Below, one piece after another: positions 6,517 through 7,591 of a stretch of 7,591 nucleotides of DNA. Numbering within the stretch: position 1 is the stretch's first letter; each line of letters starts with the position of its first letter. Source of the stretch: Chloroflexota bacterium (GTDB taxonomy: Bacteria; Chloroflexota; Limnocylindria; Limnocylindrales; CSP1-4); assembly GCA_021802185.1 (NCBI GenBank), contig JAKAAV010000102.1:1-7591 (forward strand), written 5' to 3'. The notes under the pieces are model-generated. The model ran no database searches, was not told the origin of the DNA, and was given only the letters and a program-made list of their open reading frames with translations. Both the position numbers and the translations under genes were made by a program.

Positions 6517-7079
6517 CGAACCGCCGGGCCTGCCCCCCAGCGCGAAGAGCCGCGCGACCAGCCGCAGGTCCCCCACGGAAGCGCCCCGACTCCCGCCGTG
6601 CAGAGCGGCGTGATCCCGCGTGATCAGCCTCAGAAGTGCGCAGCGCCTGTGTCCCGCCGAGCAGTCCGAACTTCCAGCGCTGATCGCGGCCGATCTGCCC
6701 TTCGAGCTGCTCGGCTTCACCCCCGCGAGCGTGCAGCCAGAGCGCTGCAGCTCAATCAGCCGATTCCGTGCTGTCACGTGCTCGGATGCGCCCGTCGGGC
6801 GCTGGAAGTTCGGAATAGTCGCCGGGGCGCTGGTATCGGTGGCGACGGGGCAAACGACCGCCGGATATTCGCGGGCGCGCTCGTATGCGGGCGCAACGGG
6901 GTGCGGCGCGGGTGAGGGTGGAGCGGGATGGCCCGTGCGGGACGTGAGGACCGGCGCTCGAGCGGGAGTGGCGGTCGAAACCACGCGCGCCTCGAACCTG
7001 ACCAGGGCGGATTCGCCTCGAAACGCGACGAGCGGCGTCGCCGGACCCGCGGGCGTCCACCTTGCAGCGCCCCGGCGAA
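6517..7079. other. Long region without a convincing gene
   Basis: No recognisable product is found on either strand. Small GC hairpins without T-tracts occur at 6540-6555 (GCGCG-AAGAGC-CGCGC), 6594-6610 (around CGCCG-TGCAGAG-CGGCG) and 6788-6802 (GCGCCC-GTC-GGGCGC); the first may be a weak end signal for the peptidase gene. One + frame is open from the GTG at 6620 to the window end. Its first part (for example LPALIAADLPFELLGF, encoded near 6671-6718) has a balanced composition, but the frame soon becomes Arg/Ala/Thr-rich, has no Shine-Dalgarno sequence and runs through repeats. It may be a degraded gene or chance in GC-rich DNA. Third-position GC bias is visibly weaker than in the real genes. 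Confidence 0.45.
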
Positions 7080-7189
7080 TATTCCGCAGGACGACGAAGC
7101 TCGGCACGGGAAGACGAGTATTCCGCAGGAGGACGAAACGAAGATCCGCCGGGAAGACGAAACGAAGACCCGAGCCCGCGAAGACGAAG
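7080..7189. repeat. Degenerate purine-rich tandem repeat cluster
   Basis: Five imperfect units end in a GACGA-type core: 7080-7099, 7100-7118, 7119-7143, 7144-7167 and 7168-7189 (20, 19, 25, 24 and 22 bp). Units 1 and 3 share TATTCCGCAGGA; units 3 and 4 share GACGAAACGAAG. Unit lengths vary and are mostly not multiples of three, which argues against a coding repeat. The + strand is strongly purine-rich here. It may be a decayed minisatellite; no function is evident. Confidence 0.55.
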
Positions 7190-7300
7190 ACCCGGGCCGC
7201 AGCCTCCTCGTCGGCGGCGCCCCGTAGCTGGCCTTGCGCTCCCGCGTTCCCAGGGGCGGGCCGGGCCAGACCCAGGCCCACGGCTGGTGGCGGCCCCTTC

Positions 7301-7499
7301 GGCGCGTCCGGGATCTCGTCGCGCCTCCGGCCAATCGGGCGGCGCGTCTCGGGCCACGCGTCTTCGGCCGGCGCGTCTCGGGCCACGCGTCTTCGGGCGG
7401 CGCGTCTCCGGCCAATCGGGCGGCGCGTCTCGGGCCACGCGTCTTCGGGCGGCGCGTCTTCGGGCGCGCGTCTCGGGCCACGCGTCTTCGGGCCACGCG
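7301..7499. repeat. GC-rich tandem array of 23- and 29-bp units
   Basis: The array is built from two related units, both usually opening with GCGCGTCT. The 29-bp unit continues CGGGCCACGCGTCTTCGG and occurs at 7342-7370, 7371-7399 and 7423-7451, with a longer version at 7466-7499. The 23-bp unit continues CCGGCCAATCGGGCG and occurs at 7319-7341 (21/23 identical) and 7400-7422. A 14-bp partial unit lies at 7452-7465, and a degenerate start is seen from about 7301. The 29-bp unit itself looks like a doubled 14/15-mer (CGCGTCTCGGGCCA + CGCGTCTTCGGGCG). There are no unique spacers, so this is not CRISPR; 23 and 29 are not multiples of three, so it is not a coding repeat. It ends a few bases before a promoter-like element, with repeat-derived TCTTCGGG falling in the -35 region. 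Confidence 0.85.
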
Positions 7500-7511
7500 G
7501 CCGCTCCGTAC

Positions 7512-7517
7512 TAGACT
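7512..7517 (+). promoter_or_regulatory. Candidate -10 element for the gene starting at 7587
   Basis: TAGACT within CGTACTAGACTCGA is a -10-like hexamer of the kind common in high-GC bacteria and stands in the only AT-richer patch between the tandem array and the start codon at 7587. No good -35 hexamer is present; the expected place is occupied by the end of the tandem array. It predicts a leader of about 60 nt. Confidence 0.45.
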
Positions 7518-7586
7518 CGACCAGTCAGTCCGTCGGCTGCGGCACCCGTCGGCGCCGCGCAGTCGCGTCCCGGAGGTCCGATCGAG

Positions 7587-7591
7587 ATGCC
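7587..7591 (+). CDS. Start of a downstream gene (3'-truncated at the window edge)
   Basis: ATG at 7587-7589 is preceded by GGAGGT (7572-7577), nine bases upstream, an excellent Shine-Dalgarno spacing. A promoter-like -10 lies about 70 bp further up. Only the start codon and two bases are inside the window, so nothing can be said of the product. Confidence 0.5.

Noticed and set aside
6540..6555. Possible terminator of the peptidase gene
   Set aside because: Only a 5-bp stem, no T-tract; too weak to list as a terminator.
6803..6830. Possible tRNA T-arm (GTTCGGAAT)
   Set aside because: No matching acceptor, D-arm or anticodon stem could be assembled around it.
5461..7386. 641-codon open frame on the - strand
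   Set aside because: It lies antisense to the well-supported G1 peptidase and continues through the repeats. The product is Arg/Ala/Pro-rich with no motif, a common by-product of GC-rich coding DNA.
7301..7499. Possible CRISPR array
   Set aside because: Units are contiguous with no unique spacers, repeats are not palindromic at the ends in CRISPR fashion, and no cas gene is visible.
6620..7591. + strand frame open from GTG 6620 to the window end
   Set aside because: No Shine-Dalgarno sequence, weaker third-position GC bias, and the later part is basic low-complexity sequence across non-triplet repeats. Only its first 60-odd codons look remotely protein-like, so at most a gene remnant.

Overview
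The window is very GC-rich bacterial DNA with a strong G/C third-position bias and purine-rich Shine-Dalgarno sequences. Every convincing gene lies on the + strand. The gene content (an atypical NAD(P)-binding SDR, exported beta-propeller-type proteins, a secreted G1-family glutamic peptidase) and the style of the DNA suggest a soil-type Chloroflexota or Actinomycetota bacterium. The sequence alone does not settle which; this is an inference.

Layout. Positions 1-122 hold the last 39 codons of an unidentified gene. A 162-bp gap follows, carrying a tandem pair of palindromic 25-bp repeats (181-231), and then a complete atypical SDR / NDUFA9-like NAD(P)-binding protein (285-1202). A 238-bp gap with a plausible sigma70-type promoter and a leader hairpin precedes a 621-aa exported protein (1441-3306), which is closed by an 11-bp-stem terminator. 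Next comes a 569-aa exported protein with four Asp-box (BNR) motifs (3589-5298), closed by a strong intrinsic terminator with a T-tract. A 408-bp gap contains a 19-bp-period direct repeat and leads to a 269-aa secreted G1 (eqolisin) peptidase (5707-6516) with both catalytic residues present.

From 6517 to 7586 I see no convincing gene. This kilobase holds a degenerate purine-rich repeat cluster (7080-7189) and a GC-rich tandem array of 23- and 29-bp units (about 7301-7499). The array abuts a promoter-like -10 element (7512-7517), and a new start codon with a Shine-Dalgarno sequence sits at 7587, at the very edge of the window.

How the genes may work together. The three middle genes all encode proteins with signal peptides and near-identical purine-rich ribosome binding sites. 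At least the first two are separated by terminators, so they look like independently transcribed secretome genes rather than one operon. The two large ones share a C-terminal GDY...AA.D.G motif and may be distant relatives built on a beta-propeller fold. An extracellular polymer-degrading or surface-binding role next to an acid peptidase is a reasonable guess, not a demonstrated system. I see no clear evidence of a novel defence, mobile or biosynthetic system. The least explained DNA is the repeat-bearing kilobase at 6517-7586.
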